DNA from: Dactylonectria macrodidyma
Taxonomy: Eukaryota > Ascomycota > Sordariomycetes > Hypocreales > Nectriaceae
DNA: 64,000 bases
Assembly (NCBI GenBank): GCA_020744425.1
Contig: JAGMUV010000001.1
Span: 3,038,001-3,102,000 of the forward strand
Reading direction: 5' to 3'
The stretch's first letter is position 1. The number at the start of each line of letters is the position of its first letter. Position numbers and translations under genes: made by a program. Below the pieces are notes generated by a model, which had not been told where the DNA came from, ran no database searches, and saw only the letters and a program-made list of their open reading frames with translations. Below, one piece after another: positions 44,761-57,183 of this stretch.

Positions 44761-46589
44761 GTAATTTTAGGCATTTTTATTATACTCTCTTTATAGGCTA
44801 TTAATAGACTAATAGGTTTTTATAATAGTATTACTTAGCTTATTATTTTTAATAATTATAAAAGAGCGTTTATTAGTATTTTTACTATTATTATTACTTA
44901 TATTAATTAAGTATCTTAAGAAGATCTTAGTAATATTAATTTTAATAATATTCTAATAAGTAATAGTAATATAAAGTTAATAATTATAAGTTTTAAAAGA
45001 TAAAGAAAAAAAGAAAAAAAGGGGGTAAGTACTTTTAATAATATAAATAGTACTTTTATTAATATTAGGTTAAAAATAATAGTATATAATTTATAACTAA
45101 AGGATTTAGGTTTAATAAAGAAAGTAAAGAGTAGAATTAATAGTATAGTAATATCTTTACTAATAAAATATTAAATATAATAATACTTATTCTATAATTA
45201 AAAGATTTTAAATTTAATAAAGAAAAGGAAGGATAGAATTAATAGTATAGTAATATAATTATTAATAATTAGTTAATTTTAATAGCTTTTAGTCTTTAAG
45301 CTAAGGTTATATAGTATTAAGAGGCTTAAGTTGATTTTTATAATAGCTTTAGGGTTAGATTTCTTTTATTAGTAGTAGTAGCTATTAACTTTAGCTACTT
45401 ACTAGCTAGTAATAGTTATTTAAGGATGTTTTTACTAGCTATTAATAGTCTAGTAAAAACATCAGTTACTAGTTAGTACTAGCTAGTAATTAGCATTTTA
45501 GCATTTAATGTCTATATAGTAACTATTAATGCTATTTTTAGTATTTAATATATATATAATAGCTATTAATATTATTTTTAGCTTTTAATATTTATATAAT
45601 AACTATTAATATTACTTTATTATTTATTATTTATATAATTACTATTAATATCTCTTAGCTTATTAGATTTACTATATTTAATAAATAGAGCATATATTAC
45701 TAGTTTTCTAATAATTATAATTTAATTATTAGTTTTACTAATTCTTATATAATATTTTAGCTTTAGAAAGTATAGCTTTAATATCTATTAGTACTTTTGC
45801 TTATTCCTTTATCTAGTAAGTATTAGTATACTATTATAGTTTTTAGAGTTAAAGCATTTTTAACCCTTTAAGAGTTAACCTTAGCTCTTTAGAGAATAGA
45901 ATCTTCTTTTTCTTAAAGAGGCTTACTTAATTAGTAGGATTCTTCTTAAAGTATTCTTAGACTAACTTAGAAGCATTCTTTAATATATTAGCTTTATCTA
46001 GCTAATTATTATCTTTTACTAAATACCCTTTCTATTATAGGAGAAATTATCGCTTTAGTTATTCCTTATACTATCTATAGTATTATTAGATAATTCTTTT
46101 GATTTCTTAGTAGTTTATAACTTTAGATCTATTAATAGTTATTAGTAGGAGCAGTAGTTATAGCCTTTTAAATAGGTCCTCCCCTTACTCTAGTTTTTAT
46201 AATTAAGAGATTAATATAATTAAGTGAATATACTAATAAAGTAAGAAGTCAAGTTTGAATGCCTATTCGTAGATTTTATGTATTATATAATAAGGTCTGG
46301 CTCTAACTAAGGACTATTTCTTCTTTAGCTTCTTTAGTAAGTAATATTCTTTATAAAGCTATAAGTAAACTATATCCTCTTTATTAATTCTGACCTATAT
46401 ATAGTGCTAGTTATACTTAATCTTTACTATTATTACTATTATATTAATAAAGAGCTAGGCTTTATAGTAATAGATTTTTTAAAGTGTATTAATAGCCTCT
46501 TTATTTACTTAAATACTAAAAACATATATTAAGAGAATGAAATTAACTATTATCCTTAGTTTAAATCTATATACTAATTCATTTAGAGA

Positions 46590-46920
46590 CTGCCTAATGC
46601 CTTAGAATAGGCTGTTATTAAGGTTAAACTGTATTACTAGGAGTATTGCTAGCTATAGTATATTCAGGTTTTTAATTATATAAAATCGCATACTAGCTTC
46701 TACTATCTGGTTCTTTCTTTTTACAGTTCTATTAGTCTATAAGTAATATATTATAAAGATAAGATATTTAACCTTAAGAAGGGCAAGAATAGACTTCTAT
46801 ATACTAAATATGAACTTAGGATCTCTATTACTAAAGATATATACTAGGATTCTCTAATTACTATAAAGTAGTATTCTTACTAGTACTACTACTCAGTCTT
46901 CTATTAAATAGGACGAATAT
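46590..46920 (-). pseudogene. Gypsy-2 integrase core relic
   Basis: The - strand reads ISNRDPKFIFSIQKSILARL, KVKYLIFIIYYLQTN (the AYHPQTDG block) and VKRKNQIVEASMRFYI. This is the D...E part of a Gypsy integrase. The DRDPKF aspartate position reads Asn. Confidence 0.75.
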
Positions 46921-48399
46921 CCTACTAATAGTAGTATCTTTTTACTAAAAATATGATTAATTAAGTAAAATTAGTTTAATTTATTAAAACCTAAAACTAT
47001 CTATATTATCCCTTTAGAGATTACTTTTAGTAAATTAATAATAAAGTCTAAAGAGATTATATAAAAAGGACATAATTTAGCCTATACTAATTATAGCTTT
47101 TCTAAAACTAGCCTTTAATTAGTTAAGTTCTTTTTATAAGTTAGGCAGAATATAATATATTTATATATAGTCTTTATTATATAGTAAAAGTATAAGTAAT
47201 TAAGATTAGCTATTATATAGTAAAATTCTATATATTTATAATTATTATAAGCAGTTTTAAGAATAGTACTAATTACTAATTATAAGATATAAAGATATTA
47301 TATACTAGATATATTAATATAATAAAGGAAATCGCCTTATTTAAAAGTAAAAGGTTTAATTAGGATATTTAGTATTCTTTTATACCTTTCTTATTATAAA
47401 TGCAGTTTATAAAGATAGTTATAGATTTATATAAAACGGATATTTTTAGTATACTTTTAGAGAATGCTTTTCTTTATTTTTTATAATATCTTAATACTAA
47501 TAGCTTTAGCCTTTACTAAGTAAGCTTTAGTATTAAGCTTATTAAATTCACTCTTAGTAGTATTATAATAGTATAACTTCTATACTAGTAAGTAGAATAG
47601 TGCATTAAGTACGATATTTAATATACTTAGAATATAAAAGATCCAGAGGTTAAAAGCAGAGAAGTAATTAGTAATTTTTATTAGTTTAAGGTTTGCTTTA
47701 TTAAGGTCTATTATATTTAGAGAGGTATATATTATAATGCTTTTAGTTACTATATAGTTAGTAATAATATTAATTATACTATAATTTAATTAAACTATCT
47801 TTTAGAGTTTTCTAACTGCTTATATTATTATAATTACTTTTATTTTAATTAAGTTATATTTTTACTTTACTTTTAATATTAGTTTTAATATAAAAAGGAT
47901 TAGCTTTAGCCTTATTAATATAATATATTATCTTAGAATACTCTTACTATTCTATTTTCTATAGATTTAGAATATAAAAAGGCTAAAGCCTTCTTTATAA
48001 GTATTAATTTTAAAAAATAATAGCTTTTTAGGGTTATAATAGTAAAGGAAGTACTAGTTAGTAAGGAACTTTTATAAGTCATTAAAAGCCTCTCTTTCTT
48101 TAGTTATTAGTTTAAAGGTCTTTTACTTAGCTTACTATTTATAGACATTTTTTAATAGTCTTTTAAGTATTTCTTATACTTTATATATATCTTTTAACAG
48201 CTATGTTTTTCTTTTATACAGTTTCTAGATCCTTACTTCATACTATAGAATGCTCTTTTTAATAAATCTAGCTATATTAATATATATTTTAAAAGCGGCT
48301 AGGTTTATAAGTATAACTATTTTTATAAAAGCGTCTAATCTGTTAGAAGTTTTAAATACCCTTTTACTATTTATAATAAAGCTAAGGAAGTAAATAGTA

Positions 48400-49000
48400 A
48401 GAAATGTAAAACATGACTTAATTATAGTAATATATATTCAGTTTTTTATAATAATCTAAAGGCTTACTTCTAAGTATTTAAAGTATTCTTTCTATATATT
48501 AGAAAAGATTATAATATTATTAATATAAATATAAATATAAGTACTATAAGGCTTAAAGATCCTATCTATAAATCATTAAATATAAGCAAGAGCGTTTTTA
48601 AATCCTATTAAGGCTATGTTAAAAACCTCTAATCTGTAGTCAGAAATGATAACTATGCAGTTATAATATGCTATAAGTACTAGCAATTAGAAGAAAAACC
48701 TTATACTATTAAAAACTAAGTACTATCCCTTTCTTTTTATTATTTCTATAATATTATCTTAATTAGAAAGGGGATAGTAATCTAGAATTACTAATTAATT
48801 AAGCAGTCTAAGGTTAATAATAACTCTGCTTTTCCTTTTACTATTTATAATCCTTTAAATAATAAATATAAGGCAAGTGATTATAGCTAGTTAGTTTATA
48901 AAGCCTATCTTTCTTTATATATAAAGTTTCTTATAGGTTTTATTAAATAAGGCGCGATTTTTAACTTTAAAGGAGTACTTCCTTAAGTTATACTTTTAGT
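48400..49000 (-). pseudogene. Gypsy-2 reverse transcriptase relic
   Basis: YIYIYINNIIIFSNI near 48500-48540 corresponds to the RT active-site block (Y-x-D-D-I-x-I-F-S), both aspartates changed to Asn. Surrounding - strand sequence is rich in stops at Gln positions. Boundaries are approximate. Confidence 0.65.
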
Positions 49001-49562
49001 TTTACTATTTATTAATAAGGTTTACTTATATCTTTATTTCTTCTAGTATTAAGATAATACTTCTATCTTTATAAATATTATATTTATTTATTAAAAGAAT
49101 GACTTTAATTACTATTTCTTTATTAATATTAGTAATATTAATTATAAATTAGTTCTTAATAGTTAGTATATCCTTTAGTATAGAGATTCTATAGCTAGGT
49201 ATATTAGTATTAACCTTTTAAGTATTAAGAAGGATGTCTTATTTAATTTTAATACTTACCTTTTTAGCTTTTATAATAAGTATATTAATTAAATTAAATT
49301 CCTTATTATATAAATACTTAAGACTGCCTATCTTACTAATAAAGTAAGCTTCTTTATTATTATTATAATTAGAAATATAACTAAGTTTTTAATATTTATA
49401 AATAACTATTCTTTTATTACTATTATTAAATACTTAAATAATTAGTAAAGTGTTCTTATTAACTATAGTATTAAATATAGCTAGATATATTAATTTAAAG
49501 TAAAAGGCTTCTGATTCTATTCTTTTTATTATATCCTTAGTAAGCAGTTTTGCTTAGTTAGC

Positions 49563-49895
49563 TTAGATAAAAGCGACCTGCTTAGGTTTAATAATAACTA
49601 TTCTTATGCTTATAACCTTCTTACTAATAATCTCTTTCTTCTTTTTAAAAATCTTACTTTTAGTTTTTATACTATAAGCTAACCTAAAGATAATGCTTTT
49701 ATTAATAAAATCGATCTTTATACTATATTTATATAGTAGGTTAGTTCTAATGAGTATTTTTAAACCTAGTCCTTTTATAACTTTAGCTTTTATTATAAAG
49801 TATATAAAAATGTTTTTTCTTTTAATAGTTCTTAGTATATAGAAGTCAAAAGTAGCTTTTATATCCACTTCTATACTAGTTCTAATACTATTCAC
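49563..49895 (-). pseudogene. Gypsy-2 aspartic protease region
   Basis: An open stretch of 110 codons contains IKATFDFYILRTIKRKNIFI followed by GLKILIRTNLLYKYSIKIDF and NKSII, matching the later half of a retropepsin domain (the ILIGTDxL...IDF block) of fungal Gypsy polyproteins, with Gly and Asp mutated to Arg and Asn. It is part of pol, not a gene by itself. Confidence 0.55.
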
Positions 49896-52800
49896 CTTTT
49901 TTAATAGTTAATATATTTATATTACTTTATTTCTATACGTTTTTAGCTAGTTATAGTTAGTTAGAATAGTGAATATGCTTATATTTAAACACACTTTATA
50001 AGAGTCTCCTTTATTATTAAATTTAACTAGAATATAGAAGTAAGTATTTACTTTCTACTCTAGGGTCTTAGTAAAGTCTGGTCTTCTAATAGCTTTAATA
50101 ACTTAACCTTTATTAATGCTAGATTTATATTACCACTTTAGGGTTTCTATAATATAAAATACATTAATAAAGGCTAAATTAGCTATATTATTATTACTAG
50201 TATTACTATCTAAATTACTAAAAGACTTATTACCTTTATTAATAAAGTAATATCTATTTATAACTAGTTCCTTATATTATTCTTAAAACCTTTTATTATC
50301 CTTATAGAAGCATAGCTCTAGGCTATATAGCCCTTTCTACTATTAGTCCTACTAGTAATAGAAGAAATACTAGGGGTTTTATTAGAAGTAGCCTGAGTTA
50401 TAGTTTCTATCTTATAGGTCATCTCTTAGCGTTACTTCTTCTTACTCTAAGGATGAATTCTCTTATTACTATAATTACTTTTAGCAATCTGGTTTTCGAT
50501 TTTCATTAGGCTGGTTATTATAGTTATATTACTTATTATTTATATAGTATAGTAAGTTATAATTATCTTACTAGTAGCTCTACTAGTAAGGCTGTCTTTT
50601 CTATTAGTATAGTAACTGGTTCTAACTCTATTATAAGTATCCTTATTCGCTTTAGTCCTAGTTACTATATCCTTAGTACTTTAATAGGTATCTTCAATCT
50701 TAGTTATTCTATTCTTAATAAGCATTAGGTCCTTCTGCTTTATTATTAGATTTATTATCTCTCTTATATCTATAGCTTATAAACGCTTTCTAAATTGTAT
50801 ATATATTCGATTTAGATATAGTTTTTAATTTAAGGTTATTTACTTCCTTTTTAATATTAATTTTACTCTAAAGATTATATTTTTTATTATTAAAATATAA
50901 AAAGTAATCTGCTTAGCTTATCCTTTCCTTTAGTAAGTCTATAATAGCCTTAAGTTTAGCATTTAAATAAGTATAAATAGTAAGTAGTAGTTAGTAATTA
51001 GTCATTTTCCTAAGAGCTCATTCCTTAGTAAAGACTATACTAATAAAATTGCATATATACTTATTACTTATAATATCCTCTTTAGTAAATTTGGCTTTTA
51101 TTAGCTATTTAAGTGCATTATCTTATTATATACTAAATTCCTTACGCACTATATTAAGAAATAGGTTTTTATTAGAAGTTAGCCTTTCTTAGTTCTTATT
51201 ATTAAGCTAATTAGAGTATTATATTAATACTAACCCTTAAAGGTTATTTTTAAGTCCTTTTTAAATAGCTTTATACTTATAAGAGTTAATTAGATCTTAG
51301 TAAGTATTAACTATATCTATTTATCATTCTATATTATAAAAGATGATTTACTTTCTATTATAATAAGTATTCTCTTAATTGCTTATATTACTTTTAATTT
51401 TATTAAGCTAGAATAGACCTAAATGCTAAATATTATAGTCCTTCTTACTCAAGTGCCTATTACTAGTTATAACTACTACTATTATTACTAGTATTTAAAA
51501 TGCTTATCTTACTATAAGGTTAGCTAGGAATGGCTTATAACTTCTTTAGCTCCTTACTTCTATTATTCTATAAGTATTATTTAGTAAGTTATTAAATTCT
51601 TCCTTCTAATTATAAAAAGGCTTATATAAGCCTCTAATCTTAATATATAAATAATAACTTAGAGTTATTCTATAAGATTTACTTAGTATAGGTTTTTATA
51701 CTAATTAATTATAATAATTTAGTATTATATAAATTAGATTTAACTATACTTCTATTTAGTCTGCTTTTATAAGGTTCTTATTATAGTAATTCAGTCAGTT
51801 TATAAATAAAGTAGCTTTATTAATTATACTATCTGTTTAAATAGTAATATTATCAAACTATATTATAAGGATATTAATATTTTCTAAGACCTCTATTAAG
51901 CACTCCTCTAAATTCCTAAAGCTATTTTATATAGAATTAAACTAAGCTAATATCCTTCTAAAGTCCTTTACTATAATATTAATTTTAATATTAGTACTAT
52001 TTATTCTATTAGTAAGGGCTATTATTATATCCTAAAGCTCGCTTATCTTTTATAGTTTATATTAGTAATTTCCTCTATTATTTTTAAAAGTAGAGGATCT
52101 TTAATACTAAGCATAGGCTCGCTCTATTAAGATTAGTGACTACCTTGTTTCTTTAATAGCATCCTTATCCATTCTACTATAAGAAATGACTTTATTATAG
52201 CAGCTTTTGCCTCTCTATCTTTATAATAGCCTAATCATTTTACTAGATCCTGACTCTTGCGATCCTAACCTTTTTAGCAGTGCTTCCTACTTATACACTA
52301 GTTCTACTATCTAAGAGGTTTAATCTAATGCTAATAAGCTAAATCGTATATTACTAGTAAGAGCTTTTAACATTCTTTATAATAACTCCTTATATTAAGT
52401 AGTTATTCTCTAGAAGACTTTTCTTAGCCTTAGGTTAGAGATACTATTATCTATTAGTAGTATATAGCCTAATTACACTATTACTAAGTAGCTTCTGACC
52501 CCCAGTCCTATTAGGGGCTGTTTTCCTTTTTTAAGGGGTCTTCTTAGCTTATTCTTAGTTATTACTAGCGCTATAGCTTCTGACCGGGTGGCTAGGAAGT
52601 TTTTAAGGTCTTTAAGATCCCTGTATTTAGAAAGATCCTCATTTTCTATTATTATTACTATTTCTGACTTTAAGGAGGTGTAAAGTAGCTCTAGGCCTAG
52701 CAGATTTATAAGAAGTTATAGTTCTCTTACTCTCTTAAGGATCCTTTCTATTATCTTCTAAGCTTCTTTTATTTAATACAGGTTAATAGAATTCTAGTTA

Positions 52801-53188
52801 GAAAGGGGTTCTTTATCTTATAGCTTATTAAGTCTAACTAAGTTACTATATTTATTAAGTATATAGTAATAGAGTTTTATAAGGTCTGGAAATCTATCGG
52901 ATTTTATTAAGAAGGTTTATCTGACTTTAGTATTTTTATCCCTAAGGAGGAAGGTTCTGACTCTCTTTATAGTAAGTAGATCTTCTGAGTTAATTAGTTT
53001 AAGGATTTTGAGCTTTTCTTATAGTTATTTAGTTTTGCTTATAGGGTTTGAACTTCTTTATTAAGTATGCTTTTATAAGAGCTGCTTCTAGTAAGATTTC
53101 TATTAGTTTTAGTATACTATTTAAGTAATATTTCTAGCGTCTTATAGAAGGGGTTAGTATAATATAAGAACTAGTAATTACTATTACT

Positions 53189-53432
53189 TATTATAGTTCT
53201 CTCTATATCTAACTTAAAGGATATTATTATTAATAGCTATACTATTAGATATACTTATTATTATATTTTATATTATTATAGTTCTTTTACTTTAGTAATT
53301 AGTACTTAGTAATCTGGTTCTATATATTATATATAAAGTCTTAATTATCTGATCTAACTTCTAGAGTGGAAGATTTAACTATAGGCTTATCATTTCTACT
53401 ACTGGGAACCTGGTCCCGACCTATTCATAACA
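53189..53432 (-). repeat. Gypsy-2 5' LTR
   Basis: 244 bp. Its right part (GGGAACCTGGTCCCGACC) is scarcely mutated, while the left part matches the RIP-mutated 3' LTR. Confidence 0.88.
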
Positions 53433-53489
53433 CGCATCTTAAGCTCTAGTTATTACTTAATAAAGTTTAAAGCCTAGTGCTTACTAATA

Positions 53490-53790
53490 AGTAATGCATT
53501 ATGGTTAGCAAGCAGTTAGTTAGCTATTTCTTTAATACTACATAGTCGCAAGAAAAACCCTCGCGAATCTAAGTCAAGAATGAACTGAATAATGATCTGT
53601 TCCTCTAGATTAGATGGCCTGCGTGATTTGGGGATAGTATCGTATTAAGATAGTATGCCTTTCTGCTAGCAACGCAAGGTATTACAATATACATCATAGA
53701 TCTCTGCAGCGCTCTGGATACTTAATTTTAGGTCATTTCGAAGGGCTTAAAGAGCAAGAAGGATATTTCCCTCTTTATTTAATTAAGATA
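53490..53790 (-). pseudogene. pogo/Fot1-type transposase relic, N-terminal part
   Basis: The - strand reads NKEGNILLALRALRNDLKLS, IQSAAEIYDVYCNTLRCQQ, GILSQYDTIPKSRRPSNLEE and QIIIQFILDLDSRGF, the psq-type helix-turn-helix and the start of the CENP-B-like domain of Fot1-like transposases. It stops close to the Gypsy-2 insertion point. Confidence 0.8.
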
Positions 53791-53891
53791 TCTTTAGTAG
53801 TTAAGAATCAATTGATTAATTAAAAAGATAAGAGATTAAGGGATTTTTAGCTCACTCACTTATTTAGCCTACTCATTTATTAAGTATATTA

Positions 53892-54961
53892 AATAGTTTA
53901 TATAACTAATTAATAACTTTAAATATATATATATATATTATATTTATTTACTATAGCTCTCTGCTTCTTAAGGTTAGAAATATCTAGCTCTCCTTTCTTC
54001 TTAATATAGGCTAGCTAGCTGGAGGCTTGGCGAGCCTTCTCCGAGTCAGTCCTAACAACCCCCTGCTTCTTACGTGACTCCCTGGTGCCCTGGTGTTCTA
54101 ACATGCCTCCAATTCAACAGAAGTCCTCACATACTTAATGGTATTGGCGCCGAATACCATTTTTCCTGGCCCGTCCATCCTTCTTTCGGATTTTCGGTCT
54201 CGGATCCGAATACAAGAATACTTAGCCCGTGCGCCTTCCCCAGCTTTCCTGGGTCCCGGTGCTGATTCCCTGTCGCAACAAATTGGAAGCAGCTTTCGTC
54301 TTGTGAAGGGTACGCCGAAAACTCAATTATAATTGCTGTAATCTAAGAGCTCCGGCCTACCCTACCACGTCTTACTTTCAGGAACGCGCCCCGTTCCAGC
54401 TTCTCCGCCAATCGCAACTATGGAAATGTCCTGGCGATTTCTCCCCCAGGAATGGGTCCAGTTTCCAGTTTTACCCTATTTCTTAAATTCTCAAGCATAA
54501 AGTGGGAATGGGGCCCGCTATTCATGTTGAACTAATCACATATCACAGATCCCGGCCACCACCCTGGTCTCCAGTAAATAACCCCTGTTCGTATCTTTCC
54601 TTTCTATGTACGAACTAGCTTAAGTGTGCCTGATTGCTTATTACAGTATTAATATATTAGTTCAGTAGTTATAGATAGTACATTAGACAGAAGTTTTACA
54701 AATAGATAGATAGAAGAGAAAAAACAAAAGCATAGCAGAATAATATAGTTATATATTGTTAGATAGCTTGGGTGACCACTGTGATGACCTCATAGCGTGT
54801 GTGTGTATTGTGTAACTTCTGCTCTGGCACCCGCCCCTAAAGGTCAGGGAGGTCTAGCCTTCCTAGCTTCCTAATACGGTCTAGCTTAGCGAGGGCTCGG
54901 CGAGCCCTCCCCGATTCAGTCACGAAAGACCACCCTGCGCCTAGGTTTCCAACATGGTCCA
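53892..54961. repeat. Non-coding stretch with a pair of direct repeats
   Basis: GGCTTGGCGAGCCTTCTCCGA (about 54022) and GGCTCGGCGAGCCCTCCCCG (about 54893) begin two similar segments, followed in both by a CCTGC word, a TTCCAACATG/TTCTAACATG word and CCAATTCAACA. They lie about 870 bp apart in the same orientation, like LTRs or a duplicated repeat. No gene is supported between them. Confidence 0.45.
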
Positions 54962-55131
54962 ATTCAACATATATAGTCTAGACTACAGTCTAGCCTAATA
55001 GACCAAAAAGTAACAGATGGACTGATAGTCTAGTCTCAGAGCCGTGGCCAGACTGCCAGTCTAGTCTGACCAAATCAGAGGGACTAAATAAACAGTCTGA
55101 GGTGTTCAGACTAGACTGACCAGACTATCAG
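54962..55131. repeat. AGTCTAG/CTAGACT inverted-repeat cluster
   Basis: The sequence is dense in AGTCTAG and its complement. CTGATAGTCTAGTC (55022-55035) and GACCAGACTATCAG (55118-55131) are near-perfect inverted repeats. The right arm overlaps the stop codon of the NmrA-like gene. Confidence 0.6.
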
Positions 55132-56057
55132 GAGCGCTGAACGAAGGCACTCGTTTTCAGCCATGTCTCCACAGACGTGATATCCGGATGAACCTTCTTA
55201 ACTTCCTCTATGTCAACGTTGTAGCCTTCGTCTCGGAACCAATTTATCATGCTTCCCAGTTCCGCAACGCCAGCCATTAGAGCCTTTCCGAGGAAACCAA
55301 ATGTCGTGCCAGCTTGGCTCCCGGTAACCCTCTCAAACGTTTGACTCAGTTGGGAAAATGTCAGCTCGTCGCCTGCAATGCCAACAGCCTTGTTATCCCA
55401 GGCAGCAGGGTCGTGGAAAGCCTTCGCTGCAAAGACGCCAATATCCTTAGTGACCACCCACTGCAGTGGCTTCTCCTTCAATGTGTTGCGTACTGCCGTC
55501 ATGAAGACCTTGCTCTGGAAGCCTGGAGCGATGCTGTCGATGAAGTTGACAGGCCGTAGGATCGTCCAGCCCATGGAGCTCTTGCCGTTAGTGGTGAAAT
55601 CGCGAAGGTGAATCTCGATGTCATGCTTGGTCTTGAAGTGCGGGACGAAGGTGGGGTTGTTCCATGACTTGTCGTTACCACCGCGGTCGACGCTGCTGTA
55701 GACGAAGTGCTGGATGCCGGCCTTGATAGCTTCGTCGACCATTTCCTTGCCTTGTTTCAACTCGCCATCTAATGGGGCCCGTGAATCAATCGAGGCCTGC
55801 ATGGAGTAGACCCCCCATAGCGGGACGGATCCGGCGGCGTTTTTGGCAGCTTCGAAGAGAGTAGGAATTGAGTCGAGGTTCCCCTCGACGAGTCTGATGG
55901 AAGAAGACTTTGCACAGAGGGCCTTGGCTCGGCGGGATTGAGCGTCACGGGTGACGGCAAGTAGCAGGAAATCGGAAGGCTGACTTGCGACGAGGGCGTC
56001 AAGGACGCTGCCGCCCTGTTTCCCTGTGGCACCGGTGATGAGAATGGCGCGGGACAT
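55128..56057 (-). CDS. NmrA-like NAD(P)-binding oxidoreductase/regulator
   Basis: An intact single exon encodes 309 residues. The N-terminal Rossmann fold shows AILITGATGKQGGS with GxxGxxG at residues 9-15. Further family landmarks are VEGNLDSIPTLFEAAKNA, HFVYSSVDRGG, HFKTKHDIEIHLRD and GWTILRPVNFID. The usual SDR Tyr-x3-Lys is not present, as in the NmrA/HSCARG group, which binds NAD(P) and acts as redox sensor, atypical reductase or isomerase. Length and C-terminus are normal, and no mutation damage is seen. It is the nearest intact gene to the RIP block, about 1.2 kb from the transposon boundary. An inverted-repeat cluster reaches its stop codon, so its 3'-UTR or terminator may lie in repeat DNA. 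The substrate cannot be deduced. Confidence 0.9.
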   Translation of the reverse strand: MSRAILITGATGKQGGSVLDALVASQPSDFLLLAVTRDAQSRRAKALCAKSSSIRLVEGNLDSIPTLFEAAKNAAGSVPLWGVYSMQASIDSRAPLDGELKQGKEMVDEAIKAGIQHFVYSSVDRGGNDKSWNNPTFVPHFKTKHDIEIHLRDFTTNGKSSMGWTILRPVNFIDSIAPGFQSKVFMTAVRNTLKEKPLQWVVTKDIGVFAAKAFHDPAAWDNKAVGIAGDELTFSQLSQTFERVTGSQAGTTFGFLGKALMAGVAELGSMINWFRDEGYNVDIEEVKKVHPDITSVETWLKTSAFVQRS

Positions 56058-56979
56058 GGTCGCGAGGAATGGTGACGGGTGGTGAGTAGGATGGATTGTG
56101 GTTGAGCAGGTGGATAGTGGTACTGGAGAGTGACGGAATGTGGCCTAACGTGAGCATCGCTACAAATATATATGGTCAGACCGCACCTCTGGAATGGCAT
56201 TAATTTAAGAACTGCTAGAGTGGGGCGAGACCAGGTACCTCGATTTGGGTAATGAGATCATTCCTTATGCTTCCATGACCGTGTTGTTGCTTGATGTTCG
56301 AAGTCACCGGGGATAGTGCTTAAGCAAGCTTGGCTCGTTTTGATCCAACACCGTGATGTCTGACAATCATAACAACGATGTCCCTGAGGGACTCCCTGCA
56401 CTGGTTGGTAGCACGCACGGACTGGTATCGTGTGCTGACAAATTCGGCAGGCCCTGTGCGGCCATGCCCGAATGCTATGTACAGTACACGATCATGAAAG
56501 TGGTGTAAAGCATCATCTAGCTCCCGAAGCTTGTCCCCACATATACAGCCCGTGGTGCATTTAGCGGAAGAGGCGGCTGGGCCAGACGCGCTTCTCCGGG
56601 TAAATAGTGTCGGGGTTCCGATTCTTCCGATTCTACACATCTGTTGGATCCAATACGGTCAATTCGATCAGGGTAATAGTGTTCTATGCGGTGGGGACCA
56701 AACCGATGATGATTCAGCCGAAGGCTGACTCTACATTAATCCATCAGTTTTCTCGAATAATGAGGGTTTGGTGCAGTCAGGGGTTAATAAGATTTCCGGG
56801 TTCTGATTGGCCAGCAATTTGTATGGATGGCCGCAAAACGTGCAACAACTGGACAATGGCTACTAAGAAGGGGGCCTAGCTTTCTGCGGCTCGCAGCACC
56901 CCTGGTTTGTTTACTTGCACTTCGCTTGACATGGAAATTTCATTCAAACAACGCGTCTTGATGCGTGCTTCATTAAGTA
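56058..56979. other. Intergenic, NmrA-like promoter side
   Basis: Contains the likely promoter of the - strand gene. Frames at 56320-56879 have no recognisable motif. Confidence 0.3.
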
Positions 56980-57183
56980 ATGAGTCCTAAGTCTACTCCT
57001 CAAGGACTTCAAGATGACTTGATTTCCATCGTCTGTGCCCGCTGTGGCGAGGAGAAACCGGGGGGCGACTTCGTCAGCAAACGGAAATCTGCTGCGAAAA
57101 CCAAGAACTGCCTCGGCTGTCGTAGTCAGTGCAATTCTCATGTCAGCTCTGTGAGAAAACCTCAAAGCGGGCCCCTTGATTAG
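56980..57183 (+). CDS. Small protein with a Cys-x2-Cys...Cys-x2-Cys pattern, hypothetical
   Basis: 67 residues from ATG 56980: IVCARCGEEKPGGDFVSKR, then KTKNCLGCRSQCNSH. The CARC...CLGC spacing and the EKPxxDF word resemble a zinc-ribbon motif found in several fungal proteins, often as the N-terminus of longer products, so this may be a fragment or a first exon. No neighbour suggests a role. Confidence 0.35.
   Translation: MSPKSTPQGLQDDLISIVCARCGEEKPGGDFVSKRKSAAKTKNCLGCRSQCNSHVSSVRKPQSGPLD

Larger units (their letters stand above)
41934..53432 (-). mobile_element. 11.5-kb Ty3/Gypsy LTR retrotransposon, RIP-mutated (Gypsy-2)
   Basis: Two LTRs of exactly 244 bp (41934-42177 and 53189-53432) bound the element, with CGCAT directly outside both (41929-41933 and 53433-53437). 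On the - strand the element begins TGTTATGAATAGGTCGGG. Genes run right to left: gag-like sequence (50-53 kb), protease (49.9-49.6 kb), reverse transcriptase (about 48.9-48.4 kb) and integrase (about 46.9-46.6 kb), with over 4 kb more before the 3' LTR. Protease-RT-integrase order marks it as Gypsy. The outer 100 bases at the right end are hardly mutated. Confidence 0.88.
40524..53891 (-). mobile_element. pogo/Fot1-type DNA transposon split by a Gypsy element
   Basis: Two 53-bp inverted ends face each other: left 40524-40576 (TAATATACTTAATAAATAAG...) and right 53839-53891, whose reverse complement begins TAATATACTTAATAAATGAG. Both contain GTAGGCTAAATAA and AGCTAAAAATCCCT. The left end carries more C-to-T/G-to-A changes. 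Removing the inserted Gypsy-2 and one target copy leaves about 1,864 bp, the usual Fot1/pogo size. Transposase halves on the - strand sit on each side of the insertion. Confidence 0.8.

Noticed and set aside
28199..53891. Starship-type giant element
   Set aside because: No tyrosine-recombinase (DUF3435) captain or typical cargo was recognised; the block is explained by nested Gypsy, pogo and Tc1 elements.
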